From contig JANXSE010000354.1 in the NCBI GenBank assembly GCA_025356695.1, positions 1-47,096 on the forward strand: 47,096 nt of DNA, given 5' to 3'. Within the stretch, counting starts at the first letter, position 1, and every line of letters starts with the position of its first letter. Below are positions 1 through 7,745 of this stretch, in pieces. Source of the DNA: Betaproteobacteria bacterium (lineage in GTDB: Bacteria > Pseudomonadota > Gammaproteobacteria > Burkholderiales > SG8-41). Position numbers and translations under genes: made by a program. The notes under the pieces are model-generated. The model was not told the DNA's origin, made no database searches, and saw only the letters and a program-made list of their open reading frames with translations.

Positions 1-405
1 GACGTGCGCGTGCTGCGCGTCGCCGATTACGACGGCATCGAAGAAAAAGTTCGCGAGCGCATCAAAAAGCAATTGATCCCGGACACCAAAGTAACCATGG
101 AATTCGAGCGCCGTCGCCCGCCCCTGGAACTGACACCCGGCGTTGAAGCACTGGCGCGCCACGCGCAGTCCATCTATCGCGAAATCGGCAAAGAGCTGAC
201 GATCTCCTCCGTCGCCGAAGGCGGTGGCACCGATGCGGCATTCGCCGCGCTCAAGGCGAAAGGCCCGGTGATCGAGCGCTTCGGCCTGCGTGGTTTCGGC
301 GCGCACTCGAACGATGCCGAATACATCGAGATCGATTCGATCGAGACGCGCCTCTACCTCGCCACGCGCATGATCATGGATTTCGCGCTCGGTAAAACAC
401 AGTAG
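1..405 (+). CDS. M20 family metallopeptidase (glutamate carboxypeptidase-like), C-terminal part
   Basis: This is the last 134 codons of an M20/M25/M40 zinc peptidase; the gene starts before the window. Visible family features are GGGTDAAFA (about residues 72-80 of the fragment) and GAHSNDAEYIEI (about 98-109). The His of the latter is the conserved C-terminal metal-site histidine of carboxypeptidase G2-type enzymes. The dimerisation/catalytic core is cut off, so substrate cannot be judged; CPG2-like enzymes remove C-terminal Glu or hydrolyse N-acyl amino acids. The stop is TAG, and a Bug receptor gene follows 26 bp downstream on the same strand, probably in one transcript. Family call is firm, exact function unknown. 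Confidence 0.85.
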   Translation, partial: DVRVLRVADYDGIEEKVRERIKKQLIPDTKVTMEFERRRPPLELTPGVEALARHAQSIYREIGKELTISSVAEGGGTDAAFAALKAKGPVIERFGLRGFGAHSNDAEYIEIDSIETRLYLATRMIMDFALGKTQ

Positions 406-431
406 CGCCAGACCGGCACAGGGAGAAAACA

Positions 432-1424
432 ATGTCTCGATTCATCCGTTCGCGGCGCTGCTTCGGCGGCCTCGCGTTTTCCGTAGTCGTTGCGGCGATT
501 GCGTGGCAAGGCACTGCATCCGCCGCCACTTGGCCCGAACGCCCGCTCACCATCGTTGTGCCCTTCCAGCCCGGCGGCGCCAGCGATACGCTCGGCCGTG
601 TATTGGTCAAGCCGTTGACTGAAGCGCTGGGCAAAACAGTCGTCATCGAAAACCGCCCGGGTGCCGGCGGCAATATCGGCATCAACGCGGTGGCGCGCGC
701 CAAGCCTGACGGCTACACACTGTTGCTGACGTCCAGCGTGGTAGCGGTCAACAGCAGCCTCTACAAGAATGCGGGCTTCGATCCGATCAAGGACTTCGCG
801 CCGGTTTCCGATTCCGGCGCATCGCCGAACGTCATCGCCACGCGCGCCGACTCCGGCATCAACAGCCTGAATGAAATGATCGCGCTGGCGCGATCCAAAC
901 CGGATTACCTGAATTACTCGAGCGGCGGCATCGGCGTTACGCCGCATCTTGGCATGGAACTCTTCAAGTCGCGCACGAAGATCAATGTGACGCACGTGCC
1001 CTATCCGGGCGGCGGGCCGGCAATCCTCGCCATCCTGAGCAACGCAACACACGTCGGCTCGGTGAATATTCTCGGCCTCATGCAGCACGTCAATGCCGGC
1101 ACCATCCGCGTGCTGGTACAAACCGGCACTGAACGCTGGTCGGAACTGCCCAACGTGCCCACACTCGCCGAAGCGGGTTTCCCCGGCACCGAATCCGAAA
1201 CCTTCGTCGCCATGCTCGCACCCGCCGGCACGCCGCAGGAAATCGTCGACCGCCTCGCTGCGGAAACGACGTTGATATTGAAACGCCAGGAAGTGCGCGA
1301 TCTGCTGAAAACCATGGGCTTCGGCGTCATCGCCGGCAGCCCGGCGTCACTGCGCGCCCGCATCGCGCGTGAAGTGCCGATGTGGAAGGACGTGATCGAG
1401 AAAGCGAACATCAAGGTGGAGTAA
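432..1424 (+). CDS. Bug/TctC-family periplasmic solute receptor (1)
   Basis: A 330-residue tripartite tricarboxylate receptor-type binding protein. An N-terminal signal peptide (positive RSRR, hydrophobic stretch to about residue 32, ending TASA) is followed by the Bug landmarks: WPERPLTIVVPFQPGGASDT, the ENRPGAGG loop, KPDGYTLL, THVPYPGG and LPNVPTLAEAGFPG. A GGGAGA ribosome site lies 5 bp before the ATG. It follows the M20 peptidase gene closely, so its ligand may be a peptide-like or N-acyl compound, which is inference from neighbourhood only. No TctA/TctB permease is nearby. Bug proteins bind small carboxylates or amides; the ligand here is unknown. Confidence 0.95.
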   Translation: MSRFIRSRRCFGGLAFSVVVAAIAWQGTASAATWPERPLTIVVPFQPGGASDTLGRVLVKPLTEALGKTVVIENRPGAGGNIGINAVARAKPDGYTLLLTSSVVAVNSSLYKNAGFDPIKDFAPVSDSGASPNVIATRADSGINSLNEMIALARSKPDYLNYSSGGIGVTPHLGMELFKSRTKINVTHVPYPGGGPAILAILSNATHVGSVNILGLMQHVNAGTIRVLVQTGTERWSELPNVPTLAEAGFPGTESETFVAMLAPAGTPQEIVDRLAAETTLILKRQEVRDLLKTMGFGVIAGSPASLRARIAREVPMWKDVIEKANIKVE

Positions 1425-1454
1425 AGACTCCGCCTGATTTTGCAGGCCTACCAA

Positions 1455-2336
1455 TCAAAGATTCGCCAGTTCCTTGTAAAACTGCATCACCGCCGAGCTG
1501 TCCCACTCGCCGCGGCCCTTGGACATTTGCGACGCCAGCGCCTGCGCGTTAATGCTCAATAGCGGCAGCGGGCAATCGAGGGCGGCGCCGAGTGCCAGCA
1601 TCAAGCGCACGTCCTTATAGTGGATCGACAGGTGGCCGATCGCCGGATGGTAGTTTTCGCTGACCATGAAGTGGCCCTTCTGGTCCATGCATTTCGAGCC
1701 GGCGGCGGATTTTTTCAGCACTTCCAGCGTCTGTGCCGGATCGAGGCCGGCTTTTTTCGCCAGCGTCAGGCCTTCGGCCAGCGCCATGCGGTTCAGGGCC
1801 AAAACCAGATTGACGACAAGCTTGATGGTGGCGCCGTTGCCGTGCGCGCCCATATAGACCCATTCGCGGCCCATCGCCTGGAACAGCGGAATGCACTGCT
1901 CGAAGATTTCCTGCTTCCCACCGAACATGAAGACGGTGTCTTTGACCTTCGCCATCGCGCTGGTGCCGCTGATGGTGCAGTCGGCCATCTCGATGCCTTT
2001 GGCGGCAAGTTCGGCCGCCAGCGCTTTTGACGTCATCGGGTCTGCTGTCGAGGCATCAAGCAGGATCAGCCCTTTGCGCCCGGTTTCGAACAGCTTCAAC
2101 GAATTTCTGACGACGTCATCGACGATGTGCGAATTCGGCAGCGACAGAATGATCACATCGACTTCTGCTGCGATCTTGCCGGCCGAGGCGGCTCTTTTGC
2201 CGCCGGCGGCGACGATGGCATCGACCTTGGCCGCATCGATATCGTGCGCAATTACCGGATAACCCGCCGCCAGCAGGTGGCGCGCCAGCCACCCGCCCAT
2301 CAAACCGACACCGACCACGGCAATGCGATGTTTCAT
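1455..2336 (-). CDS. NAD(P)-dependent beta-hydroxyacid dehydrogenase (3-hydroxyisobutyrate dehydrogenase family)
   Basis: A 293-residue cytoplasmic oxidoreductase. The start chosen is the ATG at 2336, giving MKHRIAVVGVGLMGG; an open frame continues upstream to 2555, but that extension lacks family sequence, and a GAGGGCAGG ribosome site precedes this ATG. The Rossmann motif GVGLMGG is at 9-15, the substrate-loop region DCTISGTSAMAK at about 119-130, and the catalytic Lys lies in GNGATIKLVVN (K172, N176). It is probably the last gene of a four-gene unit: Bug receptor, SDR, TauD dioxygenase, this enzyme, with spacings of 24, 24 and 47 bp. It would oxidise a beta-hydroxy acid; the substrate is unknown. 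Confidence 0.88.
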   Translation of the reverse strand: MKHRIAVVGVGLMGGWLARHLLAAGYPVIAHDIDAAKVDAIVAAGGKRAASAGKIAAEVDVIILSLPNSHIVDDVVRNSLKLFETGRKGLILLDASTADPMTSKALAAELAAKGIEMADCTISGTSAMAKVKDTVFMFGGKQEIFEQCIPLFQAMGREWVYMGAHGNGATIKLVVNLVLALNRMALAEGLTLAKKAGLDPAQTLEVLKKSAAGSKCMDQKGHFMVSENYHPAIGHLSIHYKDVRLMLALGAALDCPLPLLSINAQALASQMSKGRGEWDSSAVMQFYKELANL

Positions 2337-2383
2337 TGACCTGCCCTCACGAAAATTTTTCCGCAACCGGATGGCGCGAACAT

Positions 2384-3316
2384 CTAAAGACCGGCGACCG
2401 CCTCGCCCTTGATCACGGTGCGATACAAGACACGCGGCTGCGAGGCATCGACTTCCGAGCGGTAATGCATGCAGCAGCGGTTGTCCCATAACACGAGGTC
2501 GCCGACGCGCCATTTGTGGCCCCAGGCATATTTCGGCTGAGTGGCATGCGCCCACAATTTATCGAGCAGCGCTTCGCTTTCCTCGTTCGATAAACCGAGT
2601 ATGTAATTCGACGGCCAGTCGCGGCGGCGCCCCAGATAGAGCGCGGGCTTTTTCGTCACCGGGTGCACGCGCACCAGCGGGTGCGCCGGGCCCGGCACTT
2701 CCTCGGGCCTGGTCGGCAGCTTGACGGTTGGGCGCAAAATGCCGGCGCTGTTACGCGTCGAGTCGTGCAGTTGTGATTTGCCGGCGATCGCGCGCTTCAG
2801 CTCCTCCGGTAACTCCGCATAGGCGAGTGTCTGATTGTTGAACCAGGTGTCGCCGCCGCCATCGGTCGGGATCACCACCGAATAGAGCATGCTGCCGGCC
2901 GGCGGCACTTCCACATAGGAGTTGTCGCTATGCCACACCACTTCGTAGCTGCCGAGCCCGCCGTTGTCCTTGACCGGCACGCCTTCCTCGCTGAGATTCG
3001 AAATCAGGCTGACATGCGGATGCAGCGGCACTATCCTGCCGCCGATCTTGTAACCGCCGGCGAGTTGATATTTGCGCGCCGCCGGTTCCTTGGTAACGCC
3101 GAAAATTCCCGCCGCTTCGAGAAACGAAATATCCGGCAGCTTCTGCTCGCGCCACAGCAGCACGCCGTGATCGGCCCAGGCTTTGCGCATCAGCTCTTTG
3201 GTCGCCTCGGGCAACGGACGTGACAGATCGACGCCGCGTATTTCGGCGCCCACCGCAGCACCCGTCGGCACGACTTGCAGATCTTCGGGCGTGTTGCTTT
3301 TCAATTGAGCCGACAT
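2384..3316 (-). CDS. TauD/TfdA-family Fe(II)/2-oxoglutarate dioxygenase
   Basis: A 310-residue dioxygenase of the taurine/2,4-D dioxygenase family, which hydroxylates a small acid using 2-oxoglutarate and O2. The iron-binding facial triad is visible: H129 and D131 in WHSDNSY and the distal His in CCMHYRSE (about H284), followed by Arg residues in RVLYR suited to bind 2-oxoglutarate. The N-terminal GAAVGAEIRGVDLSRPL is typical of the family. The ATG at 3316 has GGAGG 5 bp upstream. It lies between an SDR and a HIBADH-like dehydrogenase in a unit headed by a Bug receptor, which suggests breakdown of an imported organic acid or sulfonate/ether acid. Substrate not determinable from sequence. Confidence 0.92.
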   Translation of the reverse strand: MSAQLKSNTPEDLQVVPTGAAVGAEIRGVDLSRPLPEATKELMRKAWADHGVLLWREQKLPDISFLEAAGIFGVTKEPAARKYQLAGGYKIGGRIVPLHPHVSLISNLSEEGVPVKDNGGLGSYEVVWHSDNSYVEVPPAGSMLYSVVIPTDGGGDTWFNNQTLAYAELPEELKRAIAGKSQLHDSTRNSAGILRPTVKLPTRPEEVPGPAHPLVRVHPVTKKPALYLGRRRDWPSNYILGLSNEESEALLDKLWAHATQPKYAWGHKWRVGDLVLWDNRCCMHYRSEVDASQPRVLYRTVIKGEAVAGL

Positions 3317-3340
3317 GCTTGCCTCCTTCGAGTATTGCGA

Positions 3341-4186
3341 TCAAAGACTGCGCAGACCGCCGCCGTCGACCGCCACGCATTGCCCCGTCACATACGCGGA
3401 CAGCGGCGACGCCAGAAAATAAATCAATTGCGCGACTTCCTCCACCGTGCCGAGGCGCTGCAGCGGAATATTCGCCACCCGCGGCGCGAGAAAAGCTTCG
3501 AGCGTTTTCTCCGGCGCCCATTTCTGCCGCCCTGCTTCCATTTGTTCCGTCATGATACCGCCGACGCTGACGACGTTGACACGGATATTGTCGGCCGCCA
3601 GCTCAAGCGACAGGCCCTTGGAAAGATTCATCGCCGCCGCCCACGCCACGCCCGAGGTCACCACGCGCGGCGGCGGCTGGCGGCCCTTGATCGAAGTCAC
3701 GTTTACGATGCTGCCGCTGCCGGCGCGCCGCATCAGCGGCAGCGCGGCGCGCGTTACGCGCACCATGCCGAGCACTTTTTGTTCGAGCGCGCCGCGCCAT
3801 TCGGCATCGCTGATATTTTCAAAACGCCCCTTGGGCAGCGGTTGGCCGACCGCATCAACCGCGTTAACCGGCCAGTTCAGTCCGTTGACTTCGCGCTGCG
3901 ACGATTCGCCGGCGTTGTTGACCAGCATATCGATGCGCTCGAGTTCAGTACCAACCTTCGCGATAAAACTGTCGACCGACGCGGTATCGAGTATGTCGGC
4001 GCATTGCCACACGACTTTCACGCCGTGCGCGGCGTTGAGTTCCGCCGCTGCCGCCTTGAGCGTTTTTTCGGTGCGACCGCACAGCGCGAGTGATGCGCCC
4101 TCGCGCGCGAAGATTTCCGCCGCGCAACGGCCGATGCCGCGGCTACCGCCGGTAATGACTGCTACCTTGCCTGTCAGTGTTCCCAT
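3341..4186 (-). CDS. SDR-family protein lacking the canonical Tyr and Lys
   Basis: A 281-residue short-chain dehydrogenase/reductase fold protein. The cofactor motif TGGSRGIG (12-19) and the NNAG motif (90-93) are intact, as is the C-terminal VTGQCVAVDGG strand. The active-site serine S165 is present, but the position 13 residues later that should hold Tyr is S178, and the Lys position (+4) is W182 (sequence VVTSGVAWAAAMNLSK). Normal SDR catalysis would therefore be impaired, or the protein uses another chemistry. It lies 24 bp from a Bug receptor gene upstream and 24 bp from the TauD gene downstream. Fold and cofactor binding are well supported; activity is not. Confidence 0.9.
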   Translation of the reverse strand: MGTLTGKVAVITGGSRGIGRCAAEIFAREGASLALCGRTEKTLKAAAAELNAAHGVKVVWQCADILDTASVDSFIAKVGTELERIDMLVNNAGESSQREVNGLNWPVNAVDAVGQPLPKGRFENISDAEWRGALEQKVLGMVRVTRAALPLMRRAGSGSIVNVTSIKGRQPPPRVVTSGVAWAAAMNLSKGLSLELAADNIRVNVVSVGGIMTEQMEAGRQKWAPEKTLEAFLAPRVANIPLQRLGTVEEVAQLIYFLASPLSAYVTGQCVAVDGGGLRSL

Positions 4187-4210
4187 GTTCCGTTTCGTCC
4201 GTTTCAGTAC

Positions 4211-5197
4211 TCAGTGTTCGACGCCGATTTTGGCGTCTTTTACAACCTTCGCCCACATCGCAGTCTCTTTTTTAACACGCAAAGAAAATTCTTCCGGCGT
4301 GGTGCCTACCGGTTCGGCGCCGATGTCGCGCAGTTTCGCCCGCACTTCGGGCAACTGCAGCACCGCGACGATTTCGCGTTGTGTGCGAACAATCGCTTCC
4401 ACCGGTGCGCCCGCCGGCACGGCGAGGCCAAACCAGACGTCGGTATCGAAACCGCGCACGCCGGCCTCGGCGATGGTCGGCACCTCCGGCAGCAGTTCGG
4501 AACGCCGTGCGGTGCTGACACCGAGCGCGCGCAAACGGCGCGCTTTCACGTACGGTAGCGCCGCCGGCGTGTTGAAAAACAGCATCGCAATCTGGCCGGC
4601 GATCAGATCCGACGCCGCCGGTGGCCCGCCCTTATAAGGCACGTGAACAATATCGATGCCGGCCATCGATTTGAACAACTCCATCGCCAGATGCAGCGAG
4701 CCGCCCGCGCCGCTCGAACCGTAGTTGACCTGCCCCGGCCGCGCTTTGCACAAGGCGATCAGCTCGCGCACGTTGTGCACCGGCAGCGACGGATTGGTAA
4801 CCAGCAGTTGTGAGGTCGAAGCAACAATGCTGATCGGCGAAAACGATTTGTCGGAATCGTAGGGAAGATTCTTGAACAGGCTGCGATCGACCGTCAACGC
4901 GGTGCTGAGGGTCAGTAACTGGGTGTAGCCATCGGGCGCTGCCGCCGCCGCGAACTGCATGCCGAGACGACCGCCGCCGCCGCCGCGGTTATCCAGCACG
5001 ATCTGCTGCCCCCAGATTTCCGACAATTTCTGCGCGACGACACGACCAACGAGGTCGATGCTGCCGCCCGGCACGAAGGGCACGATCCAGCGCACCGGAC
5101 GCTGTGGAAACATCGCGGTCTCCGCGGCAAAAGCCGGCGTCACCCCCAGTAGCGCGAACAGGGCAACAGCGCGCGCGCTCATTTCACTGCAATTCAA
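4211..5197 (-). CDS. Bug/TctC-family periplasmic solute receptor (2)
   Basis: A receptor of about 328 residues. The start is ambiguous: GAGGAG at 5205-5210 sits 7 bp before an in-frame TTG at 5197, which I chose; an ATG at 5182 gives a clean signal peptide (MSARAVALFALLGVTPAFAA) but has no good ribosome site, and the frame opens at another TTG at 5212. Family marks are RWIVPFVPGGSIDL, LDNRGGGGG, APDGYTQLL, VHVPYKGG and LPEVPTIAEAG. It heads the unit SDR, TauD dioxygenase, HIBADH-like dehydrogenase, so it probably supplies or senses the substrate of that pathway. The ligand is unknown and no permease gene is present. Confidence 0.93.
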   Translation of the reverse strand: MNCSEMSARAVALFALLGVTPAFAAETAMFPQRPVRWIVPFVPGGSIDLVGRVVAQKLSEIWGQQIVLDNRGGGGGRLGMQFAAAAAPDGYTQLLTLSTALTVDRSLFKNLPYDSDKSFSPISIVASTSQLLVTNPSLPVHNVRELIALCKARPGQVNYGSSGAGGSLHLAMELFKSMAGIDIVHVPYKGGPPAASDLIAGQIAMLFFNTPAALPYVKARRLRALGVSTARRSELLPEVPTIAEAGVRGFDTDVWFGLAVPAGAPVEAIVRTQREIVAVLQLPEVRAKLRDIGAEPVGTTPEEFSLRVKKETAMWAKVVKDAKIGVEH

Positions 5198-5384
5198 CGG
5201 CAATCTCCTCAATGCGGCGGCGCAGCGGCCGCCGCTCTCACGGGCCGGCCGGTCGAAGACTGCGCGACACCCATGATACCGCGGGCAGGCATTCCTATTG
5301 CGTCGCGCCGAATTTTCCGCGCCGGCCGGTCAGCTTCGGTAAACTGTGGCGCAGCATTCAACTCAAAGCATAAAGGAAATGGCA

Positions 5385-5819
5385 ATGCCAAAATTACTGG
5401 TCGTTCACGGTGCCGGCATGAATATGCGCGGCAAATCGCAGATTGAAATCTTCGGCAAGATGCTGCTGCCGGAATACGACGAGCACATCCGCAAATACGC
5501 CGCCGAGCTCGGCTTCGACGCCGAAATATTCCACTCCAATATCGAAGGCGAAACGATCAACAAGTTCTACGCCGCGCACGATGCCGGCGCGGACGCCGCC
5601 ATCATCAATCCGGCCGGCTTCACCACCGGTTATCCGGCGCTCGTTGCGGCCATCGCGCAGGTGAAATTTCCGGTGATCGAGCTGCACATCTCGAATCCGG
5701 CGCGGCGCGGCCGTGAGTCGGAAGTGGCGCGCGCCGCGCGCGGTGTGGTCACCGGCTTCGGCATCTACGGTTATTACGTGGCGATGCGCGGCCTTCAGGA
5801 AATACTGAAAGCGCGCTAG
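5385..5819 (+). CDS. AroQ-like (type II 3-dehydroquinase fold) protein with altered active site
   Basis: A 144-residue protein with the full-length type II dehydroquinase pattern: N-terminal KLLVVHGAGMNMRG, the SNIEGETIN segment, AAIINPAG, PVIELHISNP and GFGIYGYYVAMRGL. The ATG at 5385 is preferred because AAAGGA lies 7 bp upstream; an in-frame ATG sits 6 bp earlier. Compared with characterised AroQ, the catalytic Tyr is F23, the Arg of the flexible lid is replaced (RGKSQ), and the THTS histidine is T81. Only H101 remains. Shikimate/quinate dehydratase activity is therefore unlikely. It is followed 6 bp later by a Bug receptor gene, so a role in metabolising that receptor's ligand is inferred. 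Confidence 0.82.
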   Translation: MPKLLVVHGAGMNMRGKSQIEIFGKMLLPEYDEHIRKYAAELGFDAEIFHSNIEGETINKFYAAHDAGADAAIINPAGFTTGYPALVAAIAQVKFPVIELHISNPARRGRESEVARAARGVVTGFGIYGYYVAMRGLQEILKAR

Positions 5820-5825
5820 CACGAA

Positions 5826-6800
5826 ATGCCGATACCGCTGCGCTGCAAAATTTTTCGCCCGCTGATGGCAGTGTTCGCCGCAGCCATAGCGGCGCATGGC
5901 CCGGCACAGGCGCAGACCTACCCGCAGAAACCGATACGCCTGCTGACGGCCGAAGTCGGCGGCAGCGCGGATTTTTCCGCGCGCACGCTGGCGCGCGCGC
6001 TGTCCGCCAGTCTCGGCCAGCAGGTCGTCGTCGATAATCGTCCGAGCGGCGTGATTCCCCCCGATATTGTCGCCAAGGCGCAGCCCGATGGTTACACGCT
6101 GCTGCTATACAGCAACGGCGTGTGGACGCTGCCGCTGATGCAAGCCGCGCCCTATGACGCGCTGACTGCCTTCGCGCCGGTCAGCCTGACGACGCGTTCG
6201 CCGAATTTTGTCGTCGTGCATACATCGGTGGCGGCGCAATCGATCCGCGAACTGATCGCGCTCGCCAGGGCCAAACCCGGCCAGCTCAACTATGGTTCGG
6301 GCGCGCCGGGTGCAGCGACCCATCTCGCCGGCGAACTGTTCAAACGCATGGCCGGCGTTGAAATCACGCGCATCCCGTACAAGGGCGGCGGCCCGGCGCT
6401 GTCTGCACTGCTAGGCGGCCAGGTGCAGGTCATGTTTCCGACCGCCGCCTCGGTTTCACCGCACGTCAAAGCCGGCCGTTTGCGCGCACTCGCGGTCACC
6501 GGCGCGCAGCCGTCGCCGCTGTTCCCGGAGATACCGACGGTGGCGGCGTCCGGCGTGCCCGGTTACGTCGCCGAACAATATATCGGCGTGTTTGCACCGG
6601 CAAAAACGCCGGTCGCCATCATCAACCTGCTGAATCGCGAACTGATCAACGCGGTACGTCTGCCCGACACCCGGGAGCGTTTCGCCAATGCCGGCGTCGA
6701 ACCCGTCGGCACCACGCCGCAGGAATTTGCCGCTGCCATCAAGGCCGACATCGCGCGCATGATCGTCGTAATCAAGAGTACCGGCATCACTGCCGAATAA
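5826..6800 (+). CDS. Bug/TctC-family periplasmic solute receptor (3), TxExGG subclade
   Basis: A 324-residue receptor with a signal peptide (hydrophobic stretch to about residue 30, ending GPAQA). The usual VPFPPGG loop is replaced by LLTAEVGGSADF, and the ligand-side segment reads LLLYSNGVWTLPLMQ. The same two changes are seen in the receptors at 7746-8798 and 22769-23713, so the three form a subclade. Other marks are VVDNRPSG, QPDGYTLL, RIPYKGGGPAL and FPEIPTVAASGVPG. It is probably co-transcribed with the AroQ-like gene 6 bp upstream and converges on the DapA-like gene. Ligand unknown. Confidence 0.94.
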   Translation: MPIPLRCKIFRPLMAVFAAAIAAHGPAQAQTYPQKPIRLLTAEVGGSADFSARTLARALSASLGQQVVVDNRPSGVIPPDIVAKAQPDGYTLLLYSNGVWTLPLMQAAPYDALTAFAPVSLTTRSPNFVVVHTSVAAQSIRELIALARAKPGQLNYGSGAPGAATHLAGELFKRMAGVEITRIPYKGGGPALSALLGGQVQVMFPTAASVSPHVKAGRLRALAVTGAQPSPLFPEIPTVAASGVPGYVAEQYIGVFAPAKTPVAIINLLNRELINAVRLPDTRERFANAGVEPVGTTPQEFAAAIKADIARMIVVIKSTGITAE

Positions 6801-6806
6801 ACCGCT

Positions 6807-7724
6807 TCAGAGCAGCGGCGGTGTGCCCGGAATATCCAGCTTCAGCACGGCCTTCACCACCGCATCAAGATCGGCTGCGCTGATCGGCATGCGCGGCGAA
6901 CGCAGCGTGCCGCCGGGCAGGCCGAACGCGTTCATCAGCGGTTTCAGCGCGCGCATCGCGCTGCCGCCATACTTGCTGTTGATCGCAACGAAGGCGATGA
7001 CCTTGCCGAACGACACGCGCAAACGCGCGTGATCCTTCGCCTCCCATGCTGCGATTACTTCGGCAAACAGCGCCGGACAAAAATTACCCTCACCGCCCAT
7101 GAAGCCGTTGCCGCCGAGACCGAGCACGGTCAGGCCGTTGCCCGCGCCGGCGCTGTGAATTTCAACGCGATCGCCGACGCGCGCAATCAGTTCGGCGAGA
7201 TAACCGATGTCGGGGCCGGCGTAGGCGACGCCATGGATGGTCGGATAACGCTTGACCAGATTCTCGATGAGGTCGAGCGGCAGAAAATAACCGGCGGCGC
7301 GATGACTCGACAGATAAACCGGCAGCGACGTCGATTCGATCACCGTCGAGTAATAGTGTTCGAGTTCGGGCGTGGTCGGTTTCGAACCGTGGCCGATGTC
7401 GAGCGAAAAAATCTGCGCAGCGTCGACTTTGGCGCATTCGGCCGCCTGCATAAAATCAACCATGTCGGCGATCAGGCGCGGCTCGCAACCCATCGCGCGC
7501 ACCGGCACCCTGCCCTTGAGTTCCTCGACCGCAATTGTCATCACGCGGTCACGCTCCTCCCTGTTCAGCGAATACGCTTCGCCGCTGCCGCTGCCCGCCA
7601 CATAGACCGACACACCGGCGTCGCGCAGGTGCCCGAGATGGCGGCGAAACGCCGCTTCATCGAGTTTGCCGTCATTGTCGAACGGCGTCAGGCTGATGAC
7701 GATCGCGCTTAGTTTCTTTTTCAT
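6807..7724 (-). CDS. DapA-like (dihydrodipicolinate synthase/N-acetylneuraminate lyase fold) protein lacking the Schiff-base lysine
   Basis: A 305-residue protein that aligns along the whole DHDPS/NAL TIM-barrel family: SLTPFDNDGKLD at the N-terminus, the GSGSGE loop (44-49) matching GTTGE, and GGNGFMGGEGNF near the C-terminal part of the barrel. The strand that normally carries the Schiff-base Lys (GIKE) reads GVAYAG, with Ala at 167. The catalytic Tyr position (LYNVPGRT in the family) is S139 (LSSHRAAG). Class I aldolase chemistry is therefore not expected. GGAGA precedes the ATG. It lies 21 bp after a Bug receptor gene on the same strand. It may be a non-aldol enzyme or a binding protein for the receptor ligand; function unknown. 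Confidence 0.87.
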   Translation of the reverse strand: MKKKLSAIVISLTPFDNDGKLDEAAFRRHLGHLRDAGVSVYVAGSGSGEAYSLNREERDRVMTIAVEELKGRVPVRAMGCEPRLIADMVDFMQAAECAKVDAAQIFSLDIGHGSKPTTPELEHYYSTVIESTSLPVYLSSHRAAGYFLPLDLIENLVKRYPTIHGVAYAGPDIGYLAELIARVGDRVEIHSAGAGNGLTVLGLGGNGFMGGEGNFCPALFAEVIAAWEAKDHARLRVSFGKVIAFVAINSKYGGSAMRALKPLMNAFGLPGGTLRSPRMPISAADLDAVVKAVLKLDIPGTPPLL

Positions 7725-7745
7725 GCCGGTCTCCGCAACAAAATC

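Noticed and set aside
3447..4637. Plus-strand open frame (396 codons) over the SDR and Bug genes
   Set aside because: Antisense shadow with Ser/Ala-rich low-quality sequence; the minus-strand genes have complete motifs.
5385..5819. Functional 3-dehydroquinate dehydratase (aroQ) of the shikimate pathway
   Set aside because: Catalytic Tyr, lid Arg and one His are replaced, and the gene sits in a Bug cassette rather than with aro or accB genes.
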